DNA from: Bacteroidota bacterium
GTDB lineage: Bacteria > Bacteroidota > Bacteroidia > B-17B0 > Aurantibacillaceae
Direction: 5' to 3'
DNA length: 64,000 bases
Assembly (NCBI GenBank): GCA_030684395.1
Contig: JAUXTT010000010.1
Location: 114,675-178,674, forward strand
The notes beneath the pieces are model-generated. The model did no database searches, was not told where the DNA came from, and worked only from the letters and a program-made list of their open reading frames with translations. A program made the translations under genes and the position numbers. This document shows, in pieces, positions 33,707-42,254 of the stretch. The first letter of the stretch is position 1. Each line of letters begins with the position of its first letter.

Positions 33707-34582
33707 ATGGACAGAAAAGATTTTATACGAAAAGGATTGCTTGGAACCGGAATGTTCGTTGCTTCAGGAAGTATCGCAAATGTTCTTACAAACGACATTG
33801 ACGAATTAAAAGAACTTGAACAGATCGGTTTTAATCACATCCCAAATCCAACAACAAAAATTATGGCAAATACAGTTTTACACAAAGCGGAAACGCGCGG
33901 ACATGCCAACCATGGATGGTTAGACAGTCACCACACATTTAGTTTTGCAAATTATTACAATCCTGAAAGAATGCACTTTGGTGTATTAAGGGTATTGAAT
34001 GATGACAGGGTGGATGCAGGAATGGGTTTTGGAACACATCCTCACGATAACATGGAGATTATTTCAATTCCATTAGAAGGTGATCTGGAACACAAAGACA
34101 GCATGGGTAATACGCAGGTGATCAAACATGGCGATATACAAGTATTGAGTGCCGGTACAGGAATTACGCATAGTGAGTACAACAGAAACAAAGATCGTTT
34201 AACCAAATTTTTGCAGATTTGGGTATTCCCGAATAAAAAGAATGTAACACCAAGATATGATCAGATCACATTAGATCTAAAAGACAGACATAATAAATTT
34301 CAGCAGATCCTTTCACCCGATAAAGATGATGCGGGTGTATGGATCCATCAGGACGCATGGTTTCACTTGGGTAAATTTGATAAAGGTTTCAAAACAGAAT
34401 ACACTGTTAAACGCAAAGGGAATGGAGTTTATATTTTTGTGTTAAAAGGTGATGTAACGATCAATGAACAAGTATTGAATGAAAGGGATGGGATGGGAAT
34501 TTGGGATACTGATAAATTCTCTTTTACTTCGAACTCACAAGATGCAGAAGTATTGGTGATGGATGTGCCTATGACGGTTTAG
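33707..34582 (+). CDS. Pirin-family protein with Tat-like leader
   Basis: 291 residues. Residues ~50-291 are a two-domain cupin of the YhaK/pirin type: HAETRGHANHGWLDSHHTFSFANYYNPERMHFG, GFGTHPHDNMEIISIPLEGDLEHKDSMGN, GDIQVLSAGTGITHSEYN; the metal-binding His/Glu set (H, H, H, E) is present. The first ~45 residues are extra: DRKDFIRKGLLGTGMFVASGS resembles a twin-arginine leader (RK in place of RR) typical of Bacteroidota. Pirins are quercetinase-like or redox-sensing proteins and are usually cytoplasmic; this one may be exported. The gene is single, followed by the nitroreductase. Confidence 0.88.
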   Translation: MDRKDFIRKGLLGTGMFVASGSIANVLTNDIDELKELEQIGFNHIPNPTTKIMANTVLHKAETRGHANHGWLDSHHTFSFANYYNPERMHFGVLRVLNDDRVDAGMGFGTHPHDNMEIISIPLEGDLEHKDSMGNTQVIKHGDIQVLSAGTGITHSEYNRNKDRLTKFLQIWVFPNKKNVTPRYDQITLDLKDRHNKFQQILSPDKDDAGVWIHQDAWFHLGKFDKGFKTEYTVKRKGNGVYIFVLKGDVTINEQVLNERDGMGIWDTDKFSFTSNSQDAEVLVMDVPMTV

Positions 34583-34688
34583 TTTGTATTACGGGTTTCT
34601 GGTTTCTAGTTACAGGTCGATTTCCCAAAAAAAAAGACAACACGAAACCTTAAATATTCAACCATAAATAATTAACGAGAAACAAAAA

Positions 34689-35261
34689 ATGGATAATATT
34701 AAAAACGCGATCACAAACTACCCTGTAATTGATCTTATAAGAACACGCTGGAGCGCAAGAAGTTTTTCTGAAAAGGAAATAACACAAGAAGATCTGATGA
34801 CAGTATTGGAAGCTGGTTCCTGGGCATTCAGTGCGAATAACGAACAACCCTGGAGGGTCATAAAAGCTCATAAAGGATCGGAAACTTTTCAAAAGATAGT
34901 TGATTGTTTGATGCCCGGAAATTCACCCTGGGCAAAACACGCTGCTGCTTTGGTGGTGACTATCTCAAAACAGGATTTTGAAAAAGATGGTCATCCCGTG
35001 AACCCAACCGCCGATCACGACTTGGGTGCTTTTAATGCGATGATGATTCTTCAAGCGAGTTCCATGGATATCTATGCGCATCCAATGGCCGGCTTTGATC
35101 ACCCTAAAATAAAAGAAGTATTTGGATTAAGGGATAATTTAAAACCAATCGCAGTTGTTGCATTTGGATATCTGGATGATCCTGAAAAACTGCAGGAGCC
35201 ATATAAAACAAGAGAAATTACTGCTCGCACACGAAAGCCATTAAACGAAATAATTTTATAA
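34689..35261 (+). CDS. Nitroreductase-family FMN enzyme
   Basis: 190 residues. The N-terminal FMN motif IRTRWSARSFSEKEITQEDL, NEQPWRVIKA and C-terminal VVAFGYLDDPEKL fit the nitroreductase fold of NAD(P)H-dependent FMN oxidoreductases. A substrate cannot be named. Just upstream (34599-34614) the words GTTTCTGGTTTCTAGTT are low-complexity repeat sequence. It is transcribed in the same direction as the YjdI-CDGSH gene 25 nt downstream. Confidence 0.88.
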   Translation: MDNIKNAITNYPVIDLIRTRWSARSFSEKEITQEDLMTVLEAGSWAFSANNEQPWRVIKAHKGSETFQKIVDCLMPGNSPWAKHAAALVVTISKQDFEKDGHPVNPTADHDLGAFNAMMILQASSMDIYAHPMAGFDHPKIKEVFGLRDNLKPIAVVAFGYLDDPEKLQEPYKTREITARTRKPLNEIIL

Positions 35262-35286
35262 ATTCGTTCAGCAATAAATCATCTCA

Positions 35287-35721
35287 ATGAGCGAGACCAT
35301 AAAAAAATACAGCAACGGAGAAATAACAATCGTTTGGAAACCGGAAGTTTGCGTTCATTCCACTATGTGTTGGAAAGGAACAACCGGGTTGATTGATGTG
35401 TTTGATCCACGTGAAAAGCCATGGATAAAACCTGAAGGTGCATCAACAGAAAAAATAATTGAGCAGATAAAAAAATGTCCTTCAGCAGCATTAAGTTTTT
35501 ATTTTAATGAAGAAGGCGAAAAGATCGAAGAAGTTAAAACAGAAAACATCATTGAAGTAATGCCTAACGGACCATTAATGGTGTATGGAAATATTACCGT
35601 AAAGGATAAAGAAGGTAAGGAAACACATAAACATAAAGTAACCGCTTTTTGCAGATGTGGACATTCCAACAACAAACCTTACTGCGATGGTACGCATAAA
35701 AAAATTGACTTTAAAGATTAA
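35287..35721 (+). CDS. YjdI-like (Fer4_19) domain fused to CDGSH iron-sulfur domain
   Basis: 144 residues. The N-terminal ~70 residues are a Fer4_19/YjdI domain (VWKPEVCVHSTMCW, then IIEQIKKCPSAALSF with its last Cys), a mono-[4Fe-4S] type site. The C-terminal ~40 residues hold a CDGSH [2Fe-2S] site FCRCGHSNNKPYCDGTH, with ligands C-x-C-x10-C-x3-H. The combination is seen in a family of small redox proteins. The GNAT-like gene follows 4 nt later, which parallels the yjdI-yjdJ pair of E. coli. Electron transfer or cluster carriage is inferred. Confidence 0.88.
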   Translation: MSETIKKYSNGEITIVWKPEVCVHSTMCWKGTTGLIDVFDPREKPWIKPEGASTEKIIEQIKKCPSAALSFYFNEEGEKIEEVKTENIIEVMPNGPLMVYGNITVKDKEGKETHKHKVTAFCRCGHSNNKPYCDGTHKKIDFKD

Positions 35722-35725
35722 ATGT

Positions 35726-36010
35726 ATGCTTGTACAACATAACAAGGGAGCAACCAATGGAGTATTTTTTATAGAAGACAGTGGAAAACAAATTGCCTCT
35801 ATGCGTTACGTATTTGCCGGTCCCGAAAAGTTCATCATTGAACACACTGAAGTTAATGCCGAATATGAAGGTAAAGGACTCGGAAAATTATTGGTAAAGG
35901 CAGGAGTTGAATTTGCCAGAGAAAAAGGGCTAAAAATCCTTCCGCTTTGCCCATATGCAAAAGTTATTTTTCAAAGGACTCCTGAATATGCAGATGTTTT
36001 ATTTATTTAA
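35726..36010 (+). CDS. YjdJ-type GNAT acetyltransferase
   Basis: 94 residues from ATG 35726; an earlier in-frame ATG lies within the preceding gene. Compact GNAT domain of the YjdJ type: FIIEHTEVNAEYEGKGLGKLLVKAGVEFAREKGLKILPLCPYAKVIFQ, which contains the acetyl-CoA pyrophosphate motif (E-G-K-G-L-G-K). The pair with the YjdI-CDGSH gene is conserved in several phyla. The acceptor substrate is unknown. Confidence 0.88.
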   Translation: MLVQHNKGATNGVFFIEDSGKQIASMRYVFAGPEKFIIEHTEVNAEYEGKGLGKLLVKAGVEFAREKGLKILPLCPYAKVIFQRTPEYADVLFI

Positions 36011-36023
36011 CTGGGTATAAGCT

Positions 36024-36887
36024 TTAACCCAAATATGTTTTCAGAAAACGATTTCTTGAGGTCATTTTAAGTCTTCGTAATGCTTGCTCTTTTATTTGTC
36101 TCACTCTTTCTCTTGAAAGATCATATTTATTTCCTATTTCTTCATAGGTCAACGAATCCTTTAATCCTATTCCATAAAATAAAATAAGAACATCACTTTC
36201 CCTGTCAGTTAATGTAGACAGAGCTCTTTTAATTTCTATACTTAAAGAAGATGCCATCAAAAAACTATCGGGCTTTTCATCCATTGGATCAGATACTACA
36301 TCTATTAAACTAAGATCTTCATTCCCCGCAAAGCCTGCATCAGCCGACACATGATTTTGTGCTGCATTGAGCGTAATGCTGATTTCACTAACAGAAATAC
36401 TTAAAGACTCTGCTAATTCTTCCACGCTGGCAGGGCGCTCCAATTGTTGCTCCAGAATTGATTCAGCTTTTCTGATCTTGCTTAATACTCCCAGTTTATT
36501 CAATGGTAATCTTATAATTCTTGATTGCTCAGACAGGGCCTGCATGATTGATTGACGGATCCACCAAACTGCATAAGAAATAAATTTGAAGCCACGAGTT
36601 TCATCAAACCGTTGTGCTGCCTTTATCAAACCCAAATTTCCTTCGTTTATCATATCTGCCAAACCCAAACCTCTGTTTTGGTATTGTTTTGCAACAGAAA
36701 CCACGAAACGTAAATTAGCTGTTGTGAGTTCTTTTACTGCTTGTTGGTCGCCTGCTCTGATTCTTTGTGCCAGAGTAGTTTCTTCTTCTGCACTTATTAA
36801 TTGATGTTTGGATATTTCGTTCAAATATTTATCTAAAGACTCGGCATCTTTTGATGTAATAGATTTACTGATCTTAAGTTGCCTCAT
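36024..36887 (-). CDS. Sigma-70 factor, primary (RpoD/SigA) type
   Basis: 287 residues, the usual length for the short primary sigma of Bacteroidota. Region 1.2-2: SLDKYLNEISKHQLISAEEETTLAQRI, LRFVVSVAKQYQNRGLGLADMINEGNLGLIKAAQRFDETRGFKFISYAVWWIRQSI; region 3; region 4: ALSTLTDRESDVLILFYGIGLKDSLTYEEIGNKYDLSRERVRQIKEQALRRL. The DNA-contacting -10 and -35 elements are complete. Whether it is the housekeeping factor or a group-2 paralogue cannot be told without the rest of the genome. The usual N-terminal inhibitory region 1.1 is absent, as in the phylum. It is a single gene, convergent with the GNAT gene. Confidence 0.93.
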   Translation of the reverse strand: MRQLKISKSITSKDAESLDKYLNEISKHQLISAEEETTLAQRIRAGDQQAVKELTTANLRFVVSVAKQYQNRGLGLADMINEGNLGLIKAAQRFDETRGFKFISYAVWWIRQSIMQALSEQSRIIRLPLNKLGVLSKIRKAESILEQQLERPASVEELAESLSISVSEISITLNAAQNHVSADAGFAGNEDLSLIDVVSDPMDEKPDSFLMASSLSIEIKRALSTLTDRESDVLILFYGIGLKDSLTYEEIGNKYDLSRERVRQIKEQALRRLKMTSRNRFLKTYLG

Positions 36888-37102
36888 TTTGACTAATTAG
36901 TATTAAAAACATGAACGAAATAAGGCAATGGCACAAAACATTTACCACCGCTTCAAAAATGCAAAATTATCCAACTGTAAGCCCTTTGGTTTTGGGAGAA
37001 GATTACTAATTGACCAGATACAAAATTCTTAATGGTTGTATCCAAAGATATAACCTTTTTCCGGTTATCCTAATAAACTGCATGCATTATAAACTACTTT
37101 CC

Positions 37103-38227
37103 CTATCCTGCAAGTGCCTCGTTTATATCAGGAAGCCTGCCTAAATTTTTCAAAGTTTGCAAATGAGACCTCAAGGCGTCTGCTAAAGTTTTATTTTCCA
37201 AATAAGGAACCCCAAACTCTTCTGCAGTAGCTTTTACTATTTTTGCCACAGCGGGATAATGAACGTGACAAATAGTTGGAAACAAATGGTGCTCGACCTG
37301 AAAATTCAATCCGCCTACATACCAGGAAATGGCTTTATTATGCCGTGCAAAATTAACTGTTGTATTCATTTGATGAACCGCCCAATTGTTTTCAATGTTC
37401 CCGGTATCATCCGGCACAGGATAGGTAGTTCCTTCCACCGAATGAGCTAATTGGAAAACGACGGTTAATAGTACCCCCGCAATAAAATGCATTAATAAAA
37501 ATCCACTTAAGGCATATAAAAAAGGAACGGAAAAAAAATAAACCGGAACAAAAAAGAAAATAAAAAAATAAATCAACTTACTAATAATTATTTTAGTCAC
37601 TCTGGTATAATTCTGCTCTCTTGTGTTTTTATTTACCCCATTCCTTGTATACCGGGCAAATTGAATAAAGTCCTTTGCTACCGCCCAGTAGAGGGTTAAA
37701 ATTCCGTAAAAGAAGAAAGCATATATGTACTGCAACTTCTGATACCATTTCACTTTCGTGTGTGGGGTAAATCTCATAAATGCCTTATCATCTACATCGT
37801 CATCCATATGAACAACATTTGTATAAGTATGATGCAAAATATTGTGCTGCAACTTCCAGTTAAAAACTGAACCTCCTACCATATTAAGTGTAAGTCCCAA
37901 CCAATAATTGACTCTGCTACTTGACGAATAAGCACCATGATTTGCATCATGCATTACACTCATTCCTATGCCAGCTTTACTGAAACCCATTATGGTCCAT
38001 AACAAAATCGTAATACCGAAGGACGAAGGAAAAAACATGGTGGCTACAAAAGGGAGAACATATAATGATAAAAGGATGATGGTTTTTATAACCATCGCAT
38101 TGTTATAATGCTTTGAGAGTTTATTTTCTTTAAAATAAACATCAACGCGCTTACGAAGCGTTGAGAAAAAAAGTGCCTTATCTTTATTACTATCGACAAA
38201 GCGTATTTGTGAGTATCTTGTTTTAAT
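37103..38227 (-). CDS. Membrane fatty acid desaturase (acyl-lipid/acyl-CoA type)
   Basis: Three His boxes of the membrane desaturase family are seen: HDANHG, HNILHH and QVEHH, and about four helices around them. From its first ATG (38095) the frame would give 330 residues. However, coding-like sequence continues upstream: YSQIRFVDSNKDKALF and STLRKRVDVYFKENKLSK precede MVIKTI, and this 44-codon stretch matches the N-terminal pattern of the family (~360-370 residues). No ATG, GTG or TTG is in frame before the upstream stop (38261); an ATT at 38227 is the first plausible start (374 residues). It inserts a double bond near the carboxyl end ('front-end' or linoleoyl-CoA-like type). Its genome role is presumably membrane lipid unsaturation. 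Confidence 0.85.
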   Translation of the reverse strand: MKTRYSQIRFVDSNKDKALFFSTLRKRVDVYFKENKLSKHYNNAMVIKTIILLSLYVLPFVATMFFPSSFGITILLWTIMGFSKAGIGMSVMHDANHGAYSSSSRVNYWLGLTLNMVGGSVFNWKLQHNILHHTYTNVVHMDDDVDDKAFMRFTPHTKVKWYQKLQYIYAFFFYGILTLYWAVAKDFIQFARYTRNGVNKNTREQNYTRVTKIIISKLIYFFIFFFVPVYFFSVPFLYALSGFLLMHFIAGVLLTVVFQLAHSVEGTTYPVPDDTGNIENNWAVHQMNTTVNFARHNKAISWYVGGLNFQVEHHLFPTICHVHYPAVAKIVKATAEEFGVPYLENKTLADALRSHLQTLKNLGRLPDINEALAG

Positions 38228-38434
38228 TTTAGTCTTTGTTAATAAAGAGCAAAAAGAGCATTAAGAAATGCCCCATTAATCTCTATGATTAATACGCGAA
38301 GGTAAGCTAATTTAAGGACTTATTTGGTTTTATTTATCCAGGATTTTACCTCTTTAACCTAAAATAGCGCCCTTGTACAATCTACAGGGAGATTACGTAT
38401 ATTTATTACCAAAAATTGTGACACCTAAAGCAAA

Positions 38435-40591
38435 ATGAGACTAACTCTTTTTAATAAAAATACTTGTTTAAGGCTTCCTGGTGCTTTCCTGTTTTTTCTA
38501 TTACTAAGCAATTCCATCTTTTCTCAACAAACAACATCAAGCCTAATAGTAAAGGAATTACCTGCATCTCTTGACACTTTATGGAGATTCAATACAAATG
38601 ACGATAAAAATTTTGCATCTCCGGATTACGATGATTCAAACTGGAAAGAACAATACAACGACATTGATTATAATCTTATAGACAGTATAGGATTTAAAGG
38701 ATTTGCATGGTTTCGTTTAAAAATTAAACTTCCACCTGATACGCTAATCTATTCATTAAAACTGGAGCATTCGGGCGCTTCAGAAATATATGTTGACGGG
38801 ATAAAAATTATTGAATTTGGCAACGTTTCAACAGAGGCTGATGAAGAAAAACGATTTAATCCCGGTGAAATACTGCATCCCATCCTTTTTAATGACAGTA
38901 CTGAACATCTGATAGCTATCCGATACTCTAACCACAAATACGAAACATTCAGTAACTGGGATGAGTATAGTGTAGGGTTTTCCTGTAAACTGATGCAGTA
39001 TGGCGATCAAAATTTTGTCACTTTCACTGAGCAAAGAGCGGTTGCATTGTTTCTCTTAACTATAGCAGGTGTTTTTCTGGCTCTTGCATTGATCCATTTT
39101 TTATTCTTCGTGTTTTATAGAAAACAAAAACAACATTTGTATTACGGAATATTAGCCTTCTTCTTCTCAGCTTTTTTCGTAGGCGGATTCACCGGTACAT
39201 ATACCTTTACTCCTGATATTTCATTACCGATCCGCTTTTTTAATCCGATTGCGCTTCCATTCTATTTTATTTCATTGATGGGTTTTGTCTATTACCTGGT
39301 ACTTGAAAAACTGCCGAAAATATTCTGGCTTCAGGTGTTAATCGGAATTCTGATCATAGTAGGTTTCTTTTACAAAACCGGAATTAATATGGTATTTCAT
39401 ATTTCTCTGATTCTGTTTGTGACTATAGAGGCGATTCGCATTTTATACAAGGGAATAAAACAGAAGAAAAAAGGAATAAAAATAATTGCCGGTGGTTTTG
39501 CATTGTTTTTTGGGCTTTGTATAGCAATGGTAGTATCATTTTTTGTAGCCCTCGCAATTGGTGGTGATATTGATATAACATTTGGTAATAACGCAATCTC
39601 CATTATATTACTTGTTATTATAGTTATGTCCATACCAATTTCTATCTCTATTTACCTTGCCCGTAATTTTGCTACATTGAATAAAGACCTGGAGCAAAAA
39701 TTAATGGAAGTAGAAACACTTTCAGAACAAATGCTTCAACAGGAAAAGGAAAAAAAGAAAATCCTTGAAGATCAAAACGAAGTATTGGAAAAACAAGTTG
39801 AAGAACGTACATTAGAGTTATCGCAAAAAAATAAAGACATAACAGATAGTATCAATTATGCACAACGCATTCAAAAAGCTTTACTGGCAAGTGATGAGAT
39901 GCTGAACACGTACTTCAAAGATCATTTTGTTTTCTTTCAGCCAAAGGACATTGTAAGTGGTGATTTTTATTGGGCAGCAGTTTTAGAAAACAATCAGGTA
40001 GCTTTGGTTACTGCAGATAGCACAGGTCATGGTGTTCCCGGTGCTATTATGAGTATGCTAAATATTGCTTGTTTAAATGAAGCTGTGGAAGCACAAAAAT
40101 TAATTGAGCCAAATGAAATCTTAAATTATACCCGTTCCAAAATAATTAAGCATTTGGCTAATGATGGCAGTTTGGAAGGAGGAAAAGATGGAATGGATTG
40201 TAGTTTGCTAAGCTTCGATTTCGGAAACAACAAACTATCTTTTGCTGCAGCAAATAATCCAATATGGATAGTAAGAAATGGAGGGTTGATGGAATGTAAG
40301 CCTGATAAAATGCCGGTTGGTCGCCATGATAAACAAAACATTCCTTTTGCACAACACACTATTGAATTACAAAAAAACGATGTAGTGTATACCTTAACTG
40401 ACGGAATGCCAGATCAGTTTGGTGGAGAAAAAGGAAAAAAATTCATGTACAAACAACTCAAAGAAATGTTAACCAACCTGAGTTCCATGCCAATGCAAGA
40501 GCAAAAAGAAAAAATAGAAAGCTATTTAAACGAATGGAAAAAGGGATACGAGCAAGTAGACGATATTTGTATCATAGGTGTTAGAATATGA
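38435..40591 (+). CDS. 7TM sensor with jelly-roll domain and PP2C (SpoIIE-type) phosphatase
   Basis: 718 residues. Signal peptide (FLLLSNSIFSQ). Residues ~30-185 form a jelly-roll carbohydrate-binding-like domain (DTLWRFNTNDDKNFASPDYDDSNW, FAWFRLKI, AIRYSNHKY). About seven membrane helices (~200-400) follow, then a coiled coil (~415-465, LEQKLMEVETLSEQMLQQEKEKKK), and a C-terminal PP2C/SpoIIE phosphatase domain (~480-718) with SGDFYWAA, TADSTGHGVPGAIMS, DGMDCSLLS, TDGMPDQFGG. This is the 7TMR-DISM-PP2C architecture. It should dephosphorylate an anti-sigma-antagonist or other protein in response to an extracellular ligand. No anti-anti-sigma gene is adjacent. Confidence 0.88.
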   Translation: MRLTLFNKNTCLRLPGAFLFFLLLSNSIFSQQTTSSLIVKELPASLDTLWRFNTNDDKNFASPDYDDSNWKEQYNDIDYNLIDSIGFKGFAWFRLKIKLPPDTLIYSLKLEHSGASEIYVDGIKIIEFGNVSTEADEEKRFNPGEILHPILFNDSTEHLIAIRYSNHKYETFSNWDEYSVGFSCKLMQYGDQNFVTFTEQRAVALFLLTIAGVFLALALIHFLFFVFYRKQKQHLYYGILAFFFSAFFVGGFTGTYTFTPDISLPIRFFNPIALPFYFISLMGFVYYLVLEKLPKIFWLQVLIGILIIVGFFYKTGINMVFHISLILFVTIEAIRILYKGIKQKKKGIKIIAGGFALFFGLCIAMVVSFFVALAIGGDIDITFGNNAISIILLVIIVMSIPISISIYLARNFATLNKDLEQKLMEVETLSEQMLQQEKEKKKILEDQNEVLEKQVEERTLELSQKNKDITDSINYAQRIQKALLASDEMLNTYFKDHFVFFQPKDIVSGDFYWAAVLENNQVALVTADSTGHGVPGAIMSMLNIACLNEAVEAQKLIEPNEILNYTRSKIIKHLANDGSLEGGKDGMDCSLLSFDFGNNKLSFAAANNPIWIVRNGGLMECKPDKMPVGRHDKQNIPFAQHTIELQKNDVVYTLTDGMPDQFGGEKGKKFMYKQLKEMLTNLSSMPMQEQKEKIESYLNEWKKGYEQVDDICIIGVRI

Positions 40592-40644
40592 TACAATTGA
40601 ATCAATTACCTGAAGGATAAACGAAGGTATGTTTGTTTGATCCA

Positions 40645-40681
40645 AAATAAAAAAACAGGACAAACATAAAGTTTATCCTGT
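40645..40681 (-). terminator. Terminator of the barrel-protein gene
   Basis: ACAGGA-CAAAC and GTTTA-TCCTGT (40655-40681) form a stem with an ATAAA loop; on the minus strand the stem is followed by TTTTTTTATTTT, a good T-run. It could also act weakly on the + strand gene ahead. Confidence 0.75.
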
Positions 40682-40700
40682 CAATCGCTGAGCTACCTGT

Positions 40701-41501
40701 TTAGTATGCAAACCCAACGCTAAGCCCCATCCGAAAAAGAACCCAGGGAGCTTTCACTCCTAAAGAAACACTTTCCCTCTCAACTGTTTTTTTAATCGGC
40801 AATATTTTTTCCATACCAAAAGTCATGTCATCTACATCATCCTTATAGTTCCTGAAATCAAAATTATCGGACGTATTAGTAGCGTCTATAGATCCTTTAA
40901 TTCCTAAACCGGCCACTCCCACACCAAGTATAGTCCAATCTATACAAAACCTGTCTTTTATTAAGCCCTGAACCCCACAATGTAAGCCTCCACCGGTAAT
41001 ATTAACTTTTATGCTTTGAGACACATCCGCTTCATAAGTAACACCATTGTCGTCTTGAAAACTTCCCCGAACACTTGCAGATTGGAGTTTATAGTGCATG
41101 TAGGAAAAAAAAACACCACCATAGAACCCTTTAAAAGCACCTTTTTTCTTCCCATACAATCTAAACTCCGTAATATTACCAATACCACTTAATTTGGTGG
41201 ACCCAAAAGGATTGTAAGAACTACCATTGGCATCAATCTTCACAAATCGCGAGGCATTGAAGCTTGAAGGAATTCTTGTTTTCGCAATTGTTTGCGTTGT
41301 AATCCTTTTTGAAAGTTTTCTTTCCTGGATTACCTGTACTGTTTTGAAAAAAGGCCCGAAAAGCAAATTAGTCTTACTAATGTTTTTTCTACCGGAGTTT
41401 AAACCCTTGGGGATAGAACCCGGAATAGAATCCATACCTGCCTGACTATAAAGAGCGGTACTGAACAGGCTTAAAAAGCCCAATAAATAATAAATTTTCA
41501 T
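40701..41501 (-). CDS. Exported outer-membrane beta-barrel-like protein
   Basis: 266 residues from ATG 41501 (MKIYYLLGFLSLFSTALYSQ); an ATG 21 nt upstream only lengthens the signal peptide. The C-terminal ~150 residues show alternating aromatic/hydrophobic strands ending with a Tyr (ISVGFAY), typical of a barrel: KGFYGGVFFSYMHYK, IKVNITGGGLHCGVQG, RFCIDWTILGVGVAGLGIKG. The N-terminal ~100 residues are basic and of unknown role. Family DUF3575-like membership is possible. Location in the outer membrane is inferred. It is downstream of the NarL-type pair, on the same strand but separated by a gap. Confidence 0.6.
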   Translation of the reverse strand: MKIYYLLGFLSLFSTALYSQAGMDSIPGSIPKGLNSGRKNISKTNLLFGPFFKTVQVIQERKLSKRITTQTIAKTRIPSSFNASRFVKIDANGSSYNPFGSTKLSGIGNITEFRLYGKKKGAFKGFYGGVFFSYMHYKLQSASVRGSFQDDNGVTYEADVSQSIKVNITGGGLHCGVQGLIKDRFCIDWTILGVGVAGLGIKGSIDATNTSDNFDFRNYKDDVDDMTFGMEKILPIKKTVERESVSLGVKAPWVLFRMGLSVGFAY

Positions 41502-41618
41502 TTTTGATAGATTTGGTTGCATACTAAACTAATAGTACAAATGTCTACTATTAGGTTTAGTCAATCATGCCCCAAATGGAGGGTTTTGTTTCTCCCCCAA
41601 ATGGGGTAGGAACACAAA

Positions 41619-42254
41619 TTAACCCAACAGATTATGTTCCATTGCAAACCGAGTAAGTTCTACTTTGTTTTTGAGCCCAAGTTTGCTCAAAATATTTTTA
41701 CGATGTGTAATAATTGTAAGTGAACTCAAAAAAACTTTGTCTGCAATTTCTTTGTCGGTATACCCTTCGGCAATCAAGATCAAAATTTCTTTTTCTCTTT
41801 TGGTTAATATTTCCAGTGTGCCTGTCTGTGATTTTACCGAAAAATTATTCATTAACAGGTTGGAAACTTCCGAGCTAAAATACTTCTCACCTGCCGCTAC
41901 CTTTTTAATCACCTGAATTAATTCCTCTTTCCCGGTAGTTTTAAGAACATATCCGGAAGCTCCTGCTTCCAACATTTTTTTAATGTATATACTTTCATTC
42001 AACATTGTTAAAGCAATAACTTTTACTTCAGGAAACAACGCATGAATTTCCAGTGTGGCCTCAATACCGTTTTTAAGTGGCATTTGAATATCGGTTAAAA
42101 CAATATCAGGCTTATACTTTGCAACCTGTTCTATCAGTAGTATGCCATTTTCAGCGTCAGCTACTACTTCTATACCTGCAATTTCTTTTAGCAAAGCTTT
42201 CATTCCATCAATAAAAACTCTATGGTCGTCTGCAATAATAATTTTAATACTCAT
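41619..42254 (-). CDS. NarL/LuxR-family response regulator
   Basis: 211 residues. Receiver domain with D9/D10 and phosphoacceptor D55 in IVLTDIQMPLKNG, K in YVLKTTGKEEL; C-terminal LuxR-type HTH (LTKREKEILILIAEGYTDKEIADKVFLSSLTIITHRKNILSKLGLKN). Its start codon follows the stop of the kinase gene with no gap (TAA-ATG), so the two are translationally coupled. Confidence 0.95.
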   Translation of the reverse strand: MSIKIIIADDHRVFIDGMKALLKEIAGIEVVADAENGILLIEQVAKYKPDIVLTDIQMPLKNGIEATLEIHALFPEVKVIALTMLNESIYIKKMLEAGASGYVLKTTGKEELIQVIKKVAAGEKYFSSEVSNLLMNNFSVKSQTGTLEILTKREKEILILIAEGYTDKEIADKVFLSSLTIITHRKNILSKLGLKNKVELTRFAMEHNLLG

